The notes: generated from the letters alone by a model not told the origin. DNA of 64,000 nucleotides from Arthrobacter sp. ES3-54 (GCF_029504395.1 NZ_JAQFIF010000014.1:1-64000), one strand, 5' to 3'. Counted from the stretch's first letter, positions 9,050 through 18,300 are shown. Numbers and translations are program-made.

Positions 9050-10486
9050 CTACCTTCGCGCACCGGCGTAGGCCTGTTTGACCGGCTTGGTGGCGGGCAT
9101 CGCGATGACGGCGACGACGGTGAGTACGGCGGCGATCATGACGGCCAGGAACACGGCGGCGGAGGCCGACACAATGGTTTGGGGGTCCGTTCCGCCGTGC
9201 GGGGTGCCGGCGTAGACGGCGTTCGCTATCGCCCCGAATACGGCGACGCCGATGGAGCTGCCGATTGATCGGGCGAAAAGGTTGGTGCCGGTGACCACGC
9301 CGCGCTCGTTCCAGTCGACGCTCGTCTGGGCGGCGATGAGGGTCGGGGTCGCGACGAGCCCGAGTCCGAGCCCGACGATGAAGCAGCTGCCTGCGACCAG
9401 CGCAATATTGGGGACGGAGGCGGTGAGGGCCAGGACTGCTGTGCCGATGACGGTGACCGTGATGCCGATCAGGGCAGTGTTCCGGAACCCGATCCGCAGA
9501 TACAGGCGCCCCGATTGGGACGCACTGATCGGCCAGCCGATGGTCAGTGCCGCCAGGGCGAGCCCGGCCACGATCGGGGAGGTCGAGAGGGCTCCTACGA
9601 GAAACGTGGGAACGTAAGAAGTGATGCCAAGCATGACCGCTCCCACGCCGAAGGCGACCATCGCCGTCGTCGCCAGCAGCCGGCGGGACACCACCCACGG
9701 CGGCAGGACCGGCTCCGCCGCCCGCCGCTCAACCAGGATAAACGCGACGAACAAGATCGCACCGCCGGCGAACACGGCGTCGCTGGCGGCGGAGTCCCAG
9801 GCCCAGGCCTGGCCGCCCTCGAGGGCCCCGAGAATAAGAAGGGTGAGCGAACCCGTGAGCAGCCCCGCCCCCAGATAGTCGACCCGGTGCTTCACACGCT
9901 CGATGTTCTCGTGGAACGACCGGACCAGCATCCACCCTGCCAACAGGCACAGCGGGATGTTCACGAGGAATATGCCGCGCCAGATGCCCAGCGTGGCAAA
10001 CACTCCTCCGAGCGTCGGACCCACCACTGAGGAGACCGCCCATACGCTCGCCAGGTAGCCCTGCACCTTTGCCCGCTCTGCCAGCGTGTAGATATCGCCG
10101 GCGATGGTGATGGCCATCGGCTGGACGGCTCCGGCACCCAGGCCCTGTACCACGCGGAAGGCGATGAGAACCGGCATGCTCCAGGCGACTCCGCACAGGA
10201 TCGAACCGAGCAGGAACAGTCCGATTCCGATCAGCATGATCGGCTTGCGGCCGATGGTGTCAGAGAGCTTCGCGTAGACAGGTACCGACACGGCCTGCGC
10301 TAGCAAGTAGGCGGAGAAAAGCCATGGGAACGACGTGAACCCCCCAATGTCATGCACGATCGCAGGGACGGCTGTCGCCACAACGGTCGCGTCGATCGCC
10401 ACCAGACCAGTTGAAAGCATCAGGGCAATAAGGACAGGTCCGCGTTTGGACCGGAAGCCGACTCCCTCGGCAGGCGTAGCCGTCAC
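9050..10486 (-). CDS. MFS multidrug exporter (DHA2-like)
   Basis: Major facilitator of 478 residues. The A motif is present as KLSDTIGRKP (about residues 77-86), the helix 4 Arg as FRVVQGLGAGAV (about 111-122), and the C motif region as VGPTLGGVFA. The order of hydrophobic helices fits a 12-14 helix proton-coupled drug exporter. The start is GTG 10486 just after GAGGTCAC. No regulator is adjacent; the substrate cannot be told from sequence. Confidence 0.9.
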   Translation of the reverse strand: MTATPAEGVGFRSKRGPVLIALMLSTGLVAIDATVVATAVPAIVHDIGGFTSFPWLFSAYLLAQAVSVPVYAKLSDTIGRKPIMLIGIGLFLLGSILCGVAWSMPVLIAFRVVQGLGAGAVQPMAITIAGDIYTLAERAKVQGYLASVWAVSSVVGPTLGGVFATLGIWRGIFLVNIPLCLLAGWMLVRSFHENIERVKHRVDYLGAGLLTGSLTLLILGALEGGQAWAWDSAASDAVFAGGAILFVAFILVERRAAEPVLPPWVVSRRLLATTAMVAFGVGAVMLGITSYVPTFLVGALSTSPIVAGLALAALTIGWPISASQSGRLYLRIGFRNTALIGITVTVIGTAVLALTASVPNIALVAGSCFIVGLGLGLVATPTLIAAQTSVDWNERGVVTGTNLFARSIGSSIGVAVFGAIANAVYAGTPHGGTDPQTIVSASAAVFLAVMIAAVLTVVAVIAMPATKPVKQAYAGARR

Positions 10487-10711
10487 GTGACCTCATTCCC
10501 ATCGGCGCCGAATGGGGGCGTTGCGCGCAGAACCGGTTCCAGCCCCGACTGCATAACGGCACCATTCACCGAATTAGTCCCGGATCTCCCTCATAATCGG
10601 GGGATGGTCCGGAAGTGGGTTGGCGGCAGGGGCCACCCCGAGTAGCCTGAACCTCGGGCAGGTCGTGCTGCCGCCGCTGCCGGGCGATTTCTAAGGAGCC
10701 AGCCACTTGTC

Positions 10712-11581
10712 ATGTGTCGACTCTTCGGCTTGCACGCCGGCCCCCAATCGGTCAGGGCGACTTTCTGGCTCTTGGACGCCCCAGACAGCCTCGCCGAGCA
10801 GAGCCGGCGGGAGCCCGACGGCGCCGGTATAGGCACCTTCGACGGTGACGGTAGAGCCCATGTGGCAAAGCAGCCGCTTGCCGCGTGGGAGGACCACGCG
10901 TTCGCGCGCGAGGCGCGGGTTCTGAAGAGCACAACGTTCCTTGCCCATGTGCGGTATGCCAGCACCGGCGCCCATACGCTGTTCAACACGCACCCGTTCG
11001 AGCAGGATGGGCGGCTGTTCGCCCACAACGGTGCCTTCGGCGGTCTCAAGCGGCTTGATCAGCATCTGGCCGCGCTCGGTGTTACGGACCTTGTGCAGGG
11101 TCAGACCGACAGCGAACGCCTCTTCACGCTCATCACTGCCGAGACCCGCCGGACAGGCGGCGACGTCGGAGAAGGCATCGCCCGGGCCATCAGGTGGATC
11201 GCCAGGGAGTTGCCCGTCTTTAGCCTGAACCTCATCGTGACCACTGCCACGGACCTCTGGTCGCTCAGGTATCCGGCAACCCACGAGTTGCACATTCTTG
11301 AACGGGACCCTGCCGCTGCTCCGGCCCCGGCGGCCCCTCTGGACGCCCGGAGCATCCGAATCCACGCCCGGAGCACGGATCTAGCCCGTTCCCCGCATGT
11401 CCTCTTCGCTACCGAACCGATGGATCACAACCCGGGCTGGCGGCCCATGGCTGCGGGCGAACTGGTGCACGTTGGCCCGTTGCTGGCGGTGACCGCCACT
11501 TTTCCATTCCCGGACTCCCCTGCGCATCAGCTCAGCCTCTCCGATCTTGAACCGTCCGCGGCGGCGTCCCAGAAGCCATGA
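10712..11581 (+). CDS. Class II glutamine amidotransferase domain protein (YafJ/EgtC-like)
   Basis: Ntn-type amidotransferase of 289 residues. After removal of Met the nucleophile is Cys2 (MCRLFG). The glutamine-site residues are visible as HVRYAS (Arg), FAHNGAF (Asn/Gly) and QTDSERLF (Asp). It hydrolyses a gamma-glutamyl bond; in EgtC relatives this acts in ergothioneine synthesis, but no other egt gene is nearby, so the substrate is open. Start confirmed by the obligatory Cys at position 2 and by AAGGAG about 15 nt upstream. Confidence 0.88.
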   Translation: MCRLFGLHAGPQSVRATFWLLDAPDSLAEQSRREPDGAGIGTFDGDGRAHVAKQPLAAWEDHAFAREARVLKSTTFLAHVRYASTGAHTLFNTHPFEQDGRLFAHNGAFGGLKRLDQHLAALGVTDLVQGQTDSERLFTLITAETRRTGGDVGEGIARAIRWIARELPVFSLNLIVTTATDLWSLRYPATHELHILERDPAAAPAPAAPLDARSIRIHARSTDLARSPHVLFATEPMDHNPGWRPMAAGELVHVGPLLAVTATFPFPDSPAHQLSLSDLEPSAAASQKP

Positions 11582-11682
11582 CCGCGGCTAGCCAGACGTT
11601 GGGTTGGTCATTAGATACTGAACTTTCCCAAGTGCGAGCGTCGGACGGTCTCTGCGATGTGGGCCGACCATAGAATTGGCCC

Positions 11683-12465
11683 ATGGTTACTCCCACGAAC
11701 CAGGGGCCCGCCCCTTTGCTTGTCTTGGCCAAAATCAGTGACATTCTGGATTCCTTTTCACTCGCTCGGCCGGAGTTGACGCTGGCCGAAATTCGCGATT
11801 CGACGGGTCTTCCTACGTCCACGGTGCAGCGCCTGGTGGGGAACCTCGTGGGGCATGGATTTATTGACCGGGTGGATGACAGGTACCGGATCGGCGTGCG
11901 GATGGCGTATTGGGCTGCCCCCGCCACGCGGGGAATGGAAGTCCTGGACATCATCGGCCCTCTGCTCAAGTCGCTGCGGGACAGCACGGGCGAGACCACC
12001 TGCTTCTTCAAGGCAGAGCAGCACTACCGTGTGTGCGTCGCCATGGCCGAAACGCGCCATGCTCTTCGACGCGAGATGCACCTTGGCAAGATCCTTCCCC
12101 TCCACGCCGGCTCTGCGGGGCGGGTCCTCCTGGCCTGGGACGCGGAGCTAATGGACGCCGTCATGCGCGATCCATTGGAATCGATCACTGATTCCACCAT
12201 CACCACTTCTGAAGATCTGGAAGCTGCGGTGAAGCAGACCCGTACCGACGGATTCGCCATCACAGTGGGTGAGCGTGATGACGGCGCATCCGGTCTTTCG
12301 GCCCCGGTTTTCGACTCTGCGGCAGCTCTGGTGGGGGCGGTGGCAATCAGCGGTCCGACCCTGCGGATGACCCGTGAGACCTGTGAGTCATGGGTGGAAC
12401 CGCTTCTTGCCACAGCCGAAAACATGACGCGACTGATCGGCGGACGGTTTCCCGGCGAGGTGTGA
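11683..12465 (+). CDS. IclR family transcriptional regulator
   Basis: Regulator of 260 residues. An N-terminal winged helix (LTLAEIRDSTGLPTSTVQRLVGNL, described here by its helix-turn-helix, about residues 28-52) precedes the IclR effector domain with HAGSAGRVLLAW and DDGASGLSAPVFD. It is convergent with the leftward catabolic operon that ends 26 bp away and is its likely local regulator. IclR proteins commonly sense a small acid that is the substrate or an intermediate of the pathway. The likely target is the palindrome in the operon promoter at 18280-18294. Confidence 0.9.
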   Translation: MVTPTNQGPAPLLVLAKISDILDSFSLARPELTLAEIRDSTGLPTSTVQRLVGNLVGHGFIDRVDDRYRIGVRMAYWAAPATRGMEVLDIIGPLLKSLRDSTGETTCFFKAEQHYRVCVAMAETRHALRREMHLGKILPLHAGSAGRVLLAWDAELMDAVMRDPLESITDSTITTSEDLEAAVKQTRTDGFAITVGERDDGASGLSAPVFDSAAALVGAVAISGPTLRMTRETCESWVEPLLATAENMTRLIGGRFPGEV

Positions 12466-12491
12466 CGCTCGCCAGCATCCGGAAGCATCAT

Positions 12492-13490
12492 TCAATTCTC
12501 TGGCGGCGCTCCTGCATTGAGTAGCCGGGCTATCTTCCTGCCCGCCTGATGCATCTCAGCAGGGTCAGTGGCTATAAGAATGTCGGTGAAATTTTCGGCA
12601 TAGGCGCCCAGGTCGGCTGCTACCGAGCCAACGACGGCCACCACAGGGATTCTGCGGCCGGATTTCTGGACCCTGGCCAGGATGGCCGAGATGATCTTGC
12701 CCTGCCCGGTCTGCGAATCGAGCCTGCCTTCGCCCACGACGACGGCGGCCGCGCTCTTCAAATGCTCGTCGAAGTCCGCGGCGTCCAGCACCGCGTCGGC
12801 ACCGGAAACCAGATCGGCGCCGAAGTGCGCCCATAAGCCGCCGGAAAGACCGCCGGCCGCGCCGCTGCGTGGCACGCCTGCCGGATTACGCGGATACTCC
12901 ACGGATAGCCGGTTGAGACGGGCTTCCAACAGCATGATGCTGGCCGGATCGGCCCCTTTCTGGGGGCCGAAAACCTGAGGAGCGTCTAGGAACCTCGTCG
13001 TTACGTCGGACAGGACAGTGATCCGGGCGCCCCTGAGACCGCCGTTGTCATGAATGGCCCGGACGGCACCGGCGCCTCCGTCAGTTGTAGCGGAGCCGCC
13101 GGCCGCGACCATGATGTGTTGTGCGCCCCGGTCGATTGCTGCAGCTATCACCATTCCGGTGCCGTAGGTACTGGCCGCTAACGCGTCGTGCGGGGTGTTC
13201 CTCCCCGCTGTCAGACCGCTGGCCTGGGCAACCTCGACCACAGCTGTGCCGTCCGCCGCCACGCCAATAGTCGCCGTGATTGGCTCGCCCCAGGGATTCT
13301 GCGCCCTAACGGTCAACGCAGTTGCGGCCAGACTGCGGCAAATGGCGTCGAAGGTTCCCTCGCCGCCGTCTGCAACCGGCAGAGGCATTGCCCTGCCGCC
13401 GCCGTCGGAGATGCCGGCCGCAAGGGCCGTGGCGACCTCGAGAGCGGAGTAAGTGCCCTTGAAGCTGTCCGGGGCCACAACAATCGTCAT
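12492..13490 (-). CDS. Glycerate kinase (GarK/GlxK family)
   Basis: Glycerate 2- or 3-kinase family, 332 residues; it phosphorylates D-glycerate, feeding lower glycolysis. Family motifs: IVVAPDSFKGTYSA at the N-terminus, LPVADGGEGTFDA, GGSATTDGGAGA (about 130) and VGEGRLDSQT (about 265). The ATG at 13490 overlaps the TGA of the upstream dehydrogenase (ATGA), so the two are translationally coupled. It is the last gene of the leftward operon and receives the product of the neighbouring hydroxypyruvate reductase. Confidence 0.93.
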   Translation of the reverse strand: MTIVVAPDSFKGTYSALEVATALAAGISDGGGRAMPLPVADGGEGTFDAICRSLAATALTVRAQNPWGEPITATIGVAADGTAVVEVAQASGLTAGRNTPHDALAASTYGTGMVIAAAIDRGAQHIMVAAGGSATTDGGAGAVRAIHDNGGLRGARITVLSDVTTRFLDAPQVFGPQKGADPASIMLLEARLNRLSVEYPRNPAGVPRSGAAGGLSGGLWAHFGADLVSGADAVLDAADFDEHLKSAAAVVVGEGRLDSQTGQGKIISAILARVQKSGRRIPVVAVVGSVAADLGAYAENFTDILIATDPAEMHQAGRKIARLLNAGAPPEN

Positions 13491-14476
13491 GCGCACACCA
13501 GTGGGTTGACGGCATTCGGGGGCATGCGCCCTTCGGCGATGGCCATCGCGTTCAGGGCGCTCAGCCGGGCCATCTCGTTGCGGACCGGCACGGTGGCGCT
13601 GCCGACGTGGGGCAAGAGGACAGTGTTGGGTAACTCAGCCAGCCCGGGCGCCAACCGCGGTTCGTCCTCGAAGACGTCCAGGCCGGCACCGGCGATCAGG
13701 CCCGTCCGCAGGGCCTCCACAAGAGCGGTCTCGTGCACCACCGGCCCGCGGGCGGTGTTGATCAGGATGGCGTCCGGCTTCATGCGCCGCAGCACGTCGG
13801 CGTCCACCAGGTGTCGGGTCTGGTCAGTCAGCGGCACGTGCATGGAGAGGAAATCGCTGCGTTTCACGAGTTCCTCCCACCGCACCTGCCGGACCTTGCC
13901 CGCGAATTCGCCGAGTTCATCGTCGCTGACAGCGCGGTCGCCCGGCGGCCGCGGCGAGAAGAGCACTTCCATGCCGAAGCCGAGGGCACGCCGGGCGGTG
14001 GCGCGGGCAATCCTGCCAAAACCGGCGAGGCCCAGCACAGCACCGGAGACGTCCCGGCCCAACAGGAGCTCCGGCTCCCACCCGTGGAACTGGCCGTCGC
14101 GGACCAGCCGGTCCGCTTCAACCACCCGGCGGGCGGTTCCGAGGATCAGCAGCATGGCGATGTCCGCCGTCGCATCCGTCAGCACGCCGGGGGTGTTGCC
14201 CACCATGATGCCGTGGCGGGTCGCCGCATCGACGTCGATGTTGTTGTACCCAACGGCGAAGTTGGACACGCCCCGGACGCGGGCGTCGGCCAAGAGTGGC
14301 GCGTCGATCACGTCGCGTAGCTGGGTGACGACGACGTCGAACTCGCCTGAGGCGCACAGCGCCGCCAGCGTCCCGTAGTCGGGAGGTTCGGGCAGCACGG
14401 TCACGCGGCCGGCATCGCGAAGCAGTTGCAGCCCGGGAGCCGGGATGGCAGTGGTCACAAGGAAGTTGCTGGCCAT
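13487..14476 (-). CDS. D-2-hydroxyacid dehydrogenase, probable hydroxypyruvate/glyoxylate reductase
   Basis: Enzyme of 329 residues of the D-isomer 2-hydroxyacid dehydrogenase family. Substrate-domain motif NFAVGYNNIDV, Rossmann loop GLAGFGRIARATARRA, catalytic Arg in NTARGP, Glu in DVFEDEP and His in LPHVGSAT are all present. It should reduce hydroxypyruvate or glyoxylate with NAD(P)H; the adjoining glycerate kinase favours hydroxypyruvate to D-glycerate. ATG 14476 is chosen because it begins 2 nt after the stop of the lyase gene and matches the family start; a longer frame overlaps that gene. Confidence 0.92.
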   Translation of the reverse strand: MASNFLVTTAIPAPGLQLLRDAGRVTVLPEPPDYGTLAALCASGEFDVVVTQLRDVIDAPLLADARVRGVSNFAVGYNNIDVDAATRHGIMVGNTPGVLTDATADIAMLLILGTARRVVEADRLVRDGQFHGWEPELLLGRDVSGAVLGLAGFGRIARATARRALGFGMEVLFSPRPPGDRAVSDDELGEFAGKVRQVRWEELVKRSDFLSMHVPLTDQTRHLVDADVLRRMKPDAILINTARGPVVHETALVEALRTGLIAGAGLDVFEDEPRLAPGLAELPNTVLLPHVGSATVPVRNEMARLSALNAMAIAEGRMPPNAVNPLVCA

Positions 14477-14478
14477 AG

Positions 14479-15453
14479 TCAGTTGCCCCCCGTAGCACAG
14501 CTGAGGCTGTCCGAACCCGGGATGTTTGACGGGATGACCCATTCGAAGGCCGGCGCCTTGGACCGTGCGCCCTGGGCGGACTTTGACCGGTTGGGTTCGC
14601 CGAGTTCTGCAAGCAGCTTCTCGGAAAGACCTACGAGTCCTGCGAACCTATCGGTCGTCAGCCAGCCCGGACGGGTGGCGAACAGGATGTCTTCGGTGGA
14701 GGTGTTTCCGCTGGCGCCCGGGGCGAAGGGACAGCCGCCGAGACCACCCAGCGCGCCGTCGACCATGGTTGCTCCGGCCTCAAGGGCGGCAAGGGTGTTT
14801 GCGACGCCCAGCCCCCAGGTGTCGTGGCCGTGGTAGACGATGCGCCGTGCCGGGGACTCCTCGCGGACACGCCGGATCAGACTGGAAACCTGTGCGGGGA
14901 TGGCCTGGCCGAGGGTGTCGCAGAGGACGATGTCGGTGGTGCCTTCGGCGCGCGGGTCGTTGGCGATGGACAGCACCCGCTCCTCCGGGACGGTTCCTTC
15001 GAAGGGGCAGGTGAACGAGGTGGCGATGCACAGTTGGATCTGCCCGTTGACCGCCTTAGTGTATTCCACTGCCTGCGGCAGTGCGGCCAGGCTTTGATCC
15101 GTGGTGCGGCCGATGTTCGCTTTGTTGTGCGAGTCCGACGCCGAGAGGCAGTACTGGAAGTTCCGCGCCCCGGCGGCTGCGGCCCTGGCCACGTGCCCCG
15201 GTGTGGCCACCCAGATCCAGCACTTCTCCAGTTCGTCGGGAGTGAGGGATTGGACCACTTCCAGGGTGTTGGCCATGGGGGGAACGAGCTCCGGGCGGGC
15301 CATGGAGCCGAGCTCGATGGCAGGGACGCCGAGGCGCAGCAGTTCCCGGACGGTCTCCACCTTCTGTTCGGTGGAGAGCATGCCGCCGGTGAGCTGCAGT
15401 CCGTCCCGGAGGGTGACGTCACGCAGCTGATATTCGGATGCGCTGGTGTTCAT
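14479..15453 (-). CDS. HMG-CoA-lyase-like carbon-carbon lyase
   Basis: TIM-barrel lyase of 324 residues. Each residue known to matter in HMG-CoA lyase is present with the same spacing: Arg16-Asp17 (RDGLQ), Glu47, Asp179, the metal ligands His208 and His210 (HGHDTWG), Cys241 in the signature GGCPFAPGASGN, and Asn250. It should cleave a 3-hydroxy-3-substituted acyl-CoA into acetyl-CoA plus a keto acid. The substrate-contact region after Glu47 (LGSMARPE) differs from the usual ATSFVSP, so the true substrate may not be HMG-CoA. Its ATG overlaps the CoA-transferase stop (ATGA). Confidence 0.9.
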   Translation of the reverse strand: MNTSASEYQLRDVTLRDGLQLTGGMLSTEQKVETVRELLRLGVPAIELGSMARPELVPPMANTLEVVQSLTPDELEKCWIWVATPGHVARAAAAGARNFQYCLSASDSHNKANIGRTTDQSLAALPQAVEYTKAVNGQIQLCIATSFTCPFEGTVPEERVLSIANDPRAEGTTDIVLCDTLGQAIPAQVSSLIRRVREESPARRIVYHGHDTWGLGVANTLAALEAGATMVDGALGGLGGCPFAPGASGNTSTEDILFATRPGWLTTDRFAGLVGLSEKLLAELGEPNRSKSAQGARSKAPAFEWVIPSNIPGSDSLSCATGGN

Positions 15454-16700
15454 ACTGTTTCCATCTCCATTTTTGCAATCAGCGAATCGGCCTCGTCCGG
15501 CGTTTTGCCGAGCACGCGTTCGAGAATGTCTTTGGTGTCGGCGCCGAGGTCCGGCCCGAGGTTCCTGATCGGCAGGGATTTGCCCCCGATGACCGGGATG
15601 ATTCCGGGAAACGCCACGTTGGTGAGAGTCTCGTCCCCCGTGGACACATCGAACCTTTGGATCATGTTCCTGGCGGCGTATTGGCTGTCCGAGACGATGT
15701 CGGCTGCTGTGTAGATCGGTCCGGCGGGCACCCCCGCCGCGTCGAGGATGGCCAATGCCTGGGCGGTGGTCAGGTTTTTGGCCCAGTCCCCGATCGCGTG
15801 GTCCAGTTCATCTCGACGTTCCCACCGGTCGGCGTTGGTCTGCAGTCCCGGGTCGTTGCCGAGGTCGGGGCGTCGGATGACCTCCATGTAGCGTTTGAAG
15901 ATGGCGTCACCGTTCCCGGCGACGACGATGCTTCCGTCGAGGCAGAGATAGGCATTCGACGGGGCAATGCCTTCCATGCGCCCGCCTGTCCGTTGTCGGT
16001 TGATGCCGAAGGCGGTGTGGTCGGGAATCAAGGACTCGGTGACCGACAGCATCGCTTCGTTGAGGGCGACGTCGATCATCCGTTGCCCAAGGGGAATCGG
16101 GGTCTTGCCGCGTTTGACTTCGCGTTCGAAGAGCGACATGACGGAACCGAAAGCCGCGTACAGGCCGGCAATGGTGTCACCAATGGAAACCCCCACCCGG
16201 ACCGGAGGACGGTCGGGATCGCCCACCAGTTCGCGGAAGCCTCCGAAAGCCTCGGCGACGGCGGCGAAGCCGGGCCGGGCCGCCATCGGGCCGGTCTGGC
16301 CGAAGGCGGAAATCCGGGTGAGTATCAGCTCCGGATTGGCTTCATTCAACGCGTCCGGGCCAAGACCCCACCTTTCCAGCGTGCCGGGCCGGAAATTTTC
16401 CAGCACGATGTCAGAGGCCGCGGCCAGTTCCAGGACAAGTTCCCGCCCTTCCTCGGTCCGCAGATCGATCACGACGGATTTCTTATTGCGATTAATGGTT
16501 CTGTAAAGCATCGAGGTGTCCCCCGCGTACAGCCTCCAGTTTCTGAGCTCGTCGCCCGTGCGGGGCCGCTCTACCTTGATGACTTCCGCGCCAAAGTCGG
16601 CAAGCAGGCGGCCGGCAGTGGGGGCGGCGATGTAATTTCCCAGTTCCAGGACGCGAACCCCTTGAAGCGGCGCCACCGTGTTTTCAATCGTCATTAGCAT
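15450..16700 (-). CDS. Class III (CaiB/BaiF) CoA-transferase
   Basis: Family III acyl-CoA transferase of 416 residues, normal length. N-terminal GVRVLELGNYIAAPTAGRLLADFGAEVIKVE, cited for its start and RLLADFGA core, and VIDLRTEEGR are typical. The catalytic Asp is Asp175 in VSIGDTIAGL. It would move CoA from a donor such as succinyl-CoA onto the pathway acid, making the substrate for the lyase encoded next. GGAAAG lies upstream of ATG 16700; ATG 16694 is an alternative. It is separated by 10 bp from the permease gene. Confidence 0.92.
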   Translation of the reverse strand: MLMTIENTVAPLQGVRVLELGNYIAAPTAGRLLADFGAEVIKVERPRTGDELRNWRLYAGDTSMLYRTINRNKKSVVIDLRTEEGRELVLELAAASDIVLENFRPGTLERWGLGPDALNEANPELILTRISAFGQTGPMAARPGFAAVAEAFGGFRELVGDPDRPPVRVGVSIGDTIAGLYAAFGSVMSLFEREVKRGKTPIPLGQRMIDVALNEAMLSVTESLIPDHTAFGINRQRTGGRMEGIAPSNAYLCLDGSIVVAGNGDAIFKRYMEVIRRPDLGNDPGLQTNADRWERRDELDHAIGDWAKNLTTAQALAILDAAGVPAGPIYTAADIVSDSQYAARNMIQRFDVSTGDETLTNVAFPGIIPVIGGKSLPIRNLGPDLGADTKDILERVLGKTPDEADSLIAKMEMETV

Positions 16701-16710
16701 TAGTTCTTTC

Positions 16711-18213
16711 CTAGATGAAGATGCTCAGGACCAGGATGAAGCCCAGAGCCACGACGGATGCAACGGAAACCCCGAGGGTGCAGCTTTTGAGTGTTCCACG
16801 GGTGGTTTGACCGAGCATGGACTGCAGCAGCCAGAAGGTATTCGACGTAACGTGGACGACGAACAGTGATCCCGCGCCGGCCGCCAGGGCCAGCAGCACC
16901 GGGTTGATGCCCAGCGCCGGCGCGATCGGGGCGAGCAGCCCTGCAGCGGTGATCGCCGAAATTGAGACGGATCCGACGGCGATGTGCAGTACCGCCGCGA
17001 TGCCCCAGACCACGAGCAGCGGGGCCACCGTCGAGGCCGAGAAGTACTTGCCCAGAATTTCGCCCATGCCGCTGGTCGCCACCATGGCAGCGAGCGAGCC
17101 GCCTGCGCCGGTCAGGATCAGGATCTGCCCGGATTCCTTGAACCCGTTCACGACGGCGGCCTCGACCCGTTTTGTGCCGATTGTCATTCGCGCAACGATG
17201 CTGGTTCCGAGCAGGCCGATCAACAGGGCAACCACCGGCGTTGAGAGGAAGACCGCGGCATCCGGGGTGAAGCCCGCCATTTTCATGAACGCTCCCGACG
17301 CGATCAGCACCAGGGACACGAGCATGGGAGCGAACATGAGCAGGAGTCCCGGCTCCTTGGAGGCCCCGGTTCCGGGTTCGCGCACGTCATGGGGCAGTAG
17401 ACCCACCCGGCTCGACGTCGCTGTGCGTTCGGCTCCGCCGCCCTGAACAACTGCATGCTGGGAGGTCTTCCCGTGTGAAGGTTCCCCGTGCTCGTGTCCG
17501 TGTTCGTGCGAGACGGTGTGGACAACCATCCCGTCGACATCCTCCAATTCCGGGGATTCCGCTACGGCCTGCTCCTCGTCCGTCTCTGTCTTCCACAGCC
17601 CGCGCTGGATGAAGAAATTCATGATGAAAATCGATACGAGGATCGTGGGAATGATGACCAGGAGGCCGAAGATGAGCATCTCGCCCAGCGGGACCCGGAG
17701 CAGACCGGCAAGGGCGACGGCGGCAACGCCCGGGACCATGAGGACGATCCCGCACTCCAGGCTGATGGCCATGGCCGTGGCCATTTTCGCGGTGCCGAAC
17801 TTGCCCAGCTTCGGGGCTATTCTGCGCGCCAGCGGAGCGCTCATCACCAGGAGCACGTCAAGGAAAATCGACTGCAGCAGCGTGCCGATGGTCAGGCCCA
17901 GCGCGTACGGCACACCCTTGGGTCCGAAGACGTGCAGCAGCTTGTCCACCAGCTTCGAAATGGCTCCCATTTCATTCAGGATGGCCCCCATCAGCACGCC
18001 CCAGGCTATGAGCAATCCCACCTTGGCCATGATGTCGCCGAAGCCGGTCATCACTGTCTTCGTGGTCTATACCGTTCCCAGACCCGTCAGGAGTCCTAAG
18101 ACCATTGCCCCGATCACCAGCGCCAGCGCCGGGTTAATGCGAAGCCGCAGGATCATGACGACGATGCCGATGATCACCGCCGCCGTGATGCTAAGTATTT
18201 GCCAATCTTCCAT
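16711..18213 (-). pseudogene. GntP family gluconate/hydroxyacid permease interrupted by in-frame TAG
   Basis: Reads as one frame of 500 codons with a TAG at 18069-18067 (codon 49). Start ATG 18213 has GGAGG 7 nt upstream. Codons 1-48 give two helices ending LGLLTGLGTV; the frame resumes without shift at TTKTVMTGFGDIMAKVGLLIAWG, a GntP hallmark, and continues through FLDVLLVMSAP and GIAAVLHIAVGSVSISAITAAG. A GAG or CAG to TAG change is the simplest cause. Restart at the GTG-ATG six codons later would lose the first two helices and has no ribosome-binding site. A His-rich loop lies in the middle (17460-17560). Confidence 0.88.
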
Positions 18214-18300
18214 GAGTAATCCTCCATTGGATCCATGTTGGTCGGTAAGCCAAGTCACACTCCTACAATATGAACATGAACTCACGATGTGAGTCAATGA
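18214..18300 (-). promoter_or_regulatory. Promoter and operator of the CoA-transferase/lyase operon
   Basis: On the leftward strand TTGACT (18297-18292) and CATATT (18272-18267), 19 bases apart, form a plausible -35/-10 pair. Between them is a palindrome ACTCAC-GAT-GTGAGT (18280-18294). A repressor or activator bound there would control the operon directly; the IclR protein encoded at the far end is the obvious candidate. Assignment is inference. Confidence 0.5.

Noticed and set aside
15438..16697. 419-codon open frame on the forward strand
   Set aside because: It is antisense to the CoA-transferase gene, low in recognisable motifs, and is the expected GC-rich shadow frame.
18067..18069. TAG as a pyrrolysine or other recoding site
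   Set aside because: No Pyl genes, single occurrence, and position in a loop after helix 2 with no catalytic meaning; a nonsense change is simpler.
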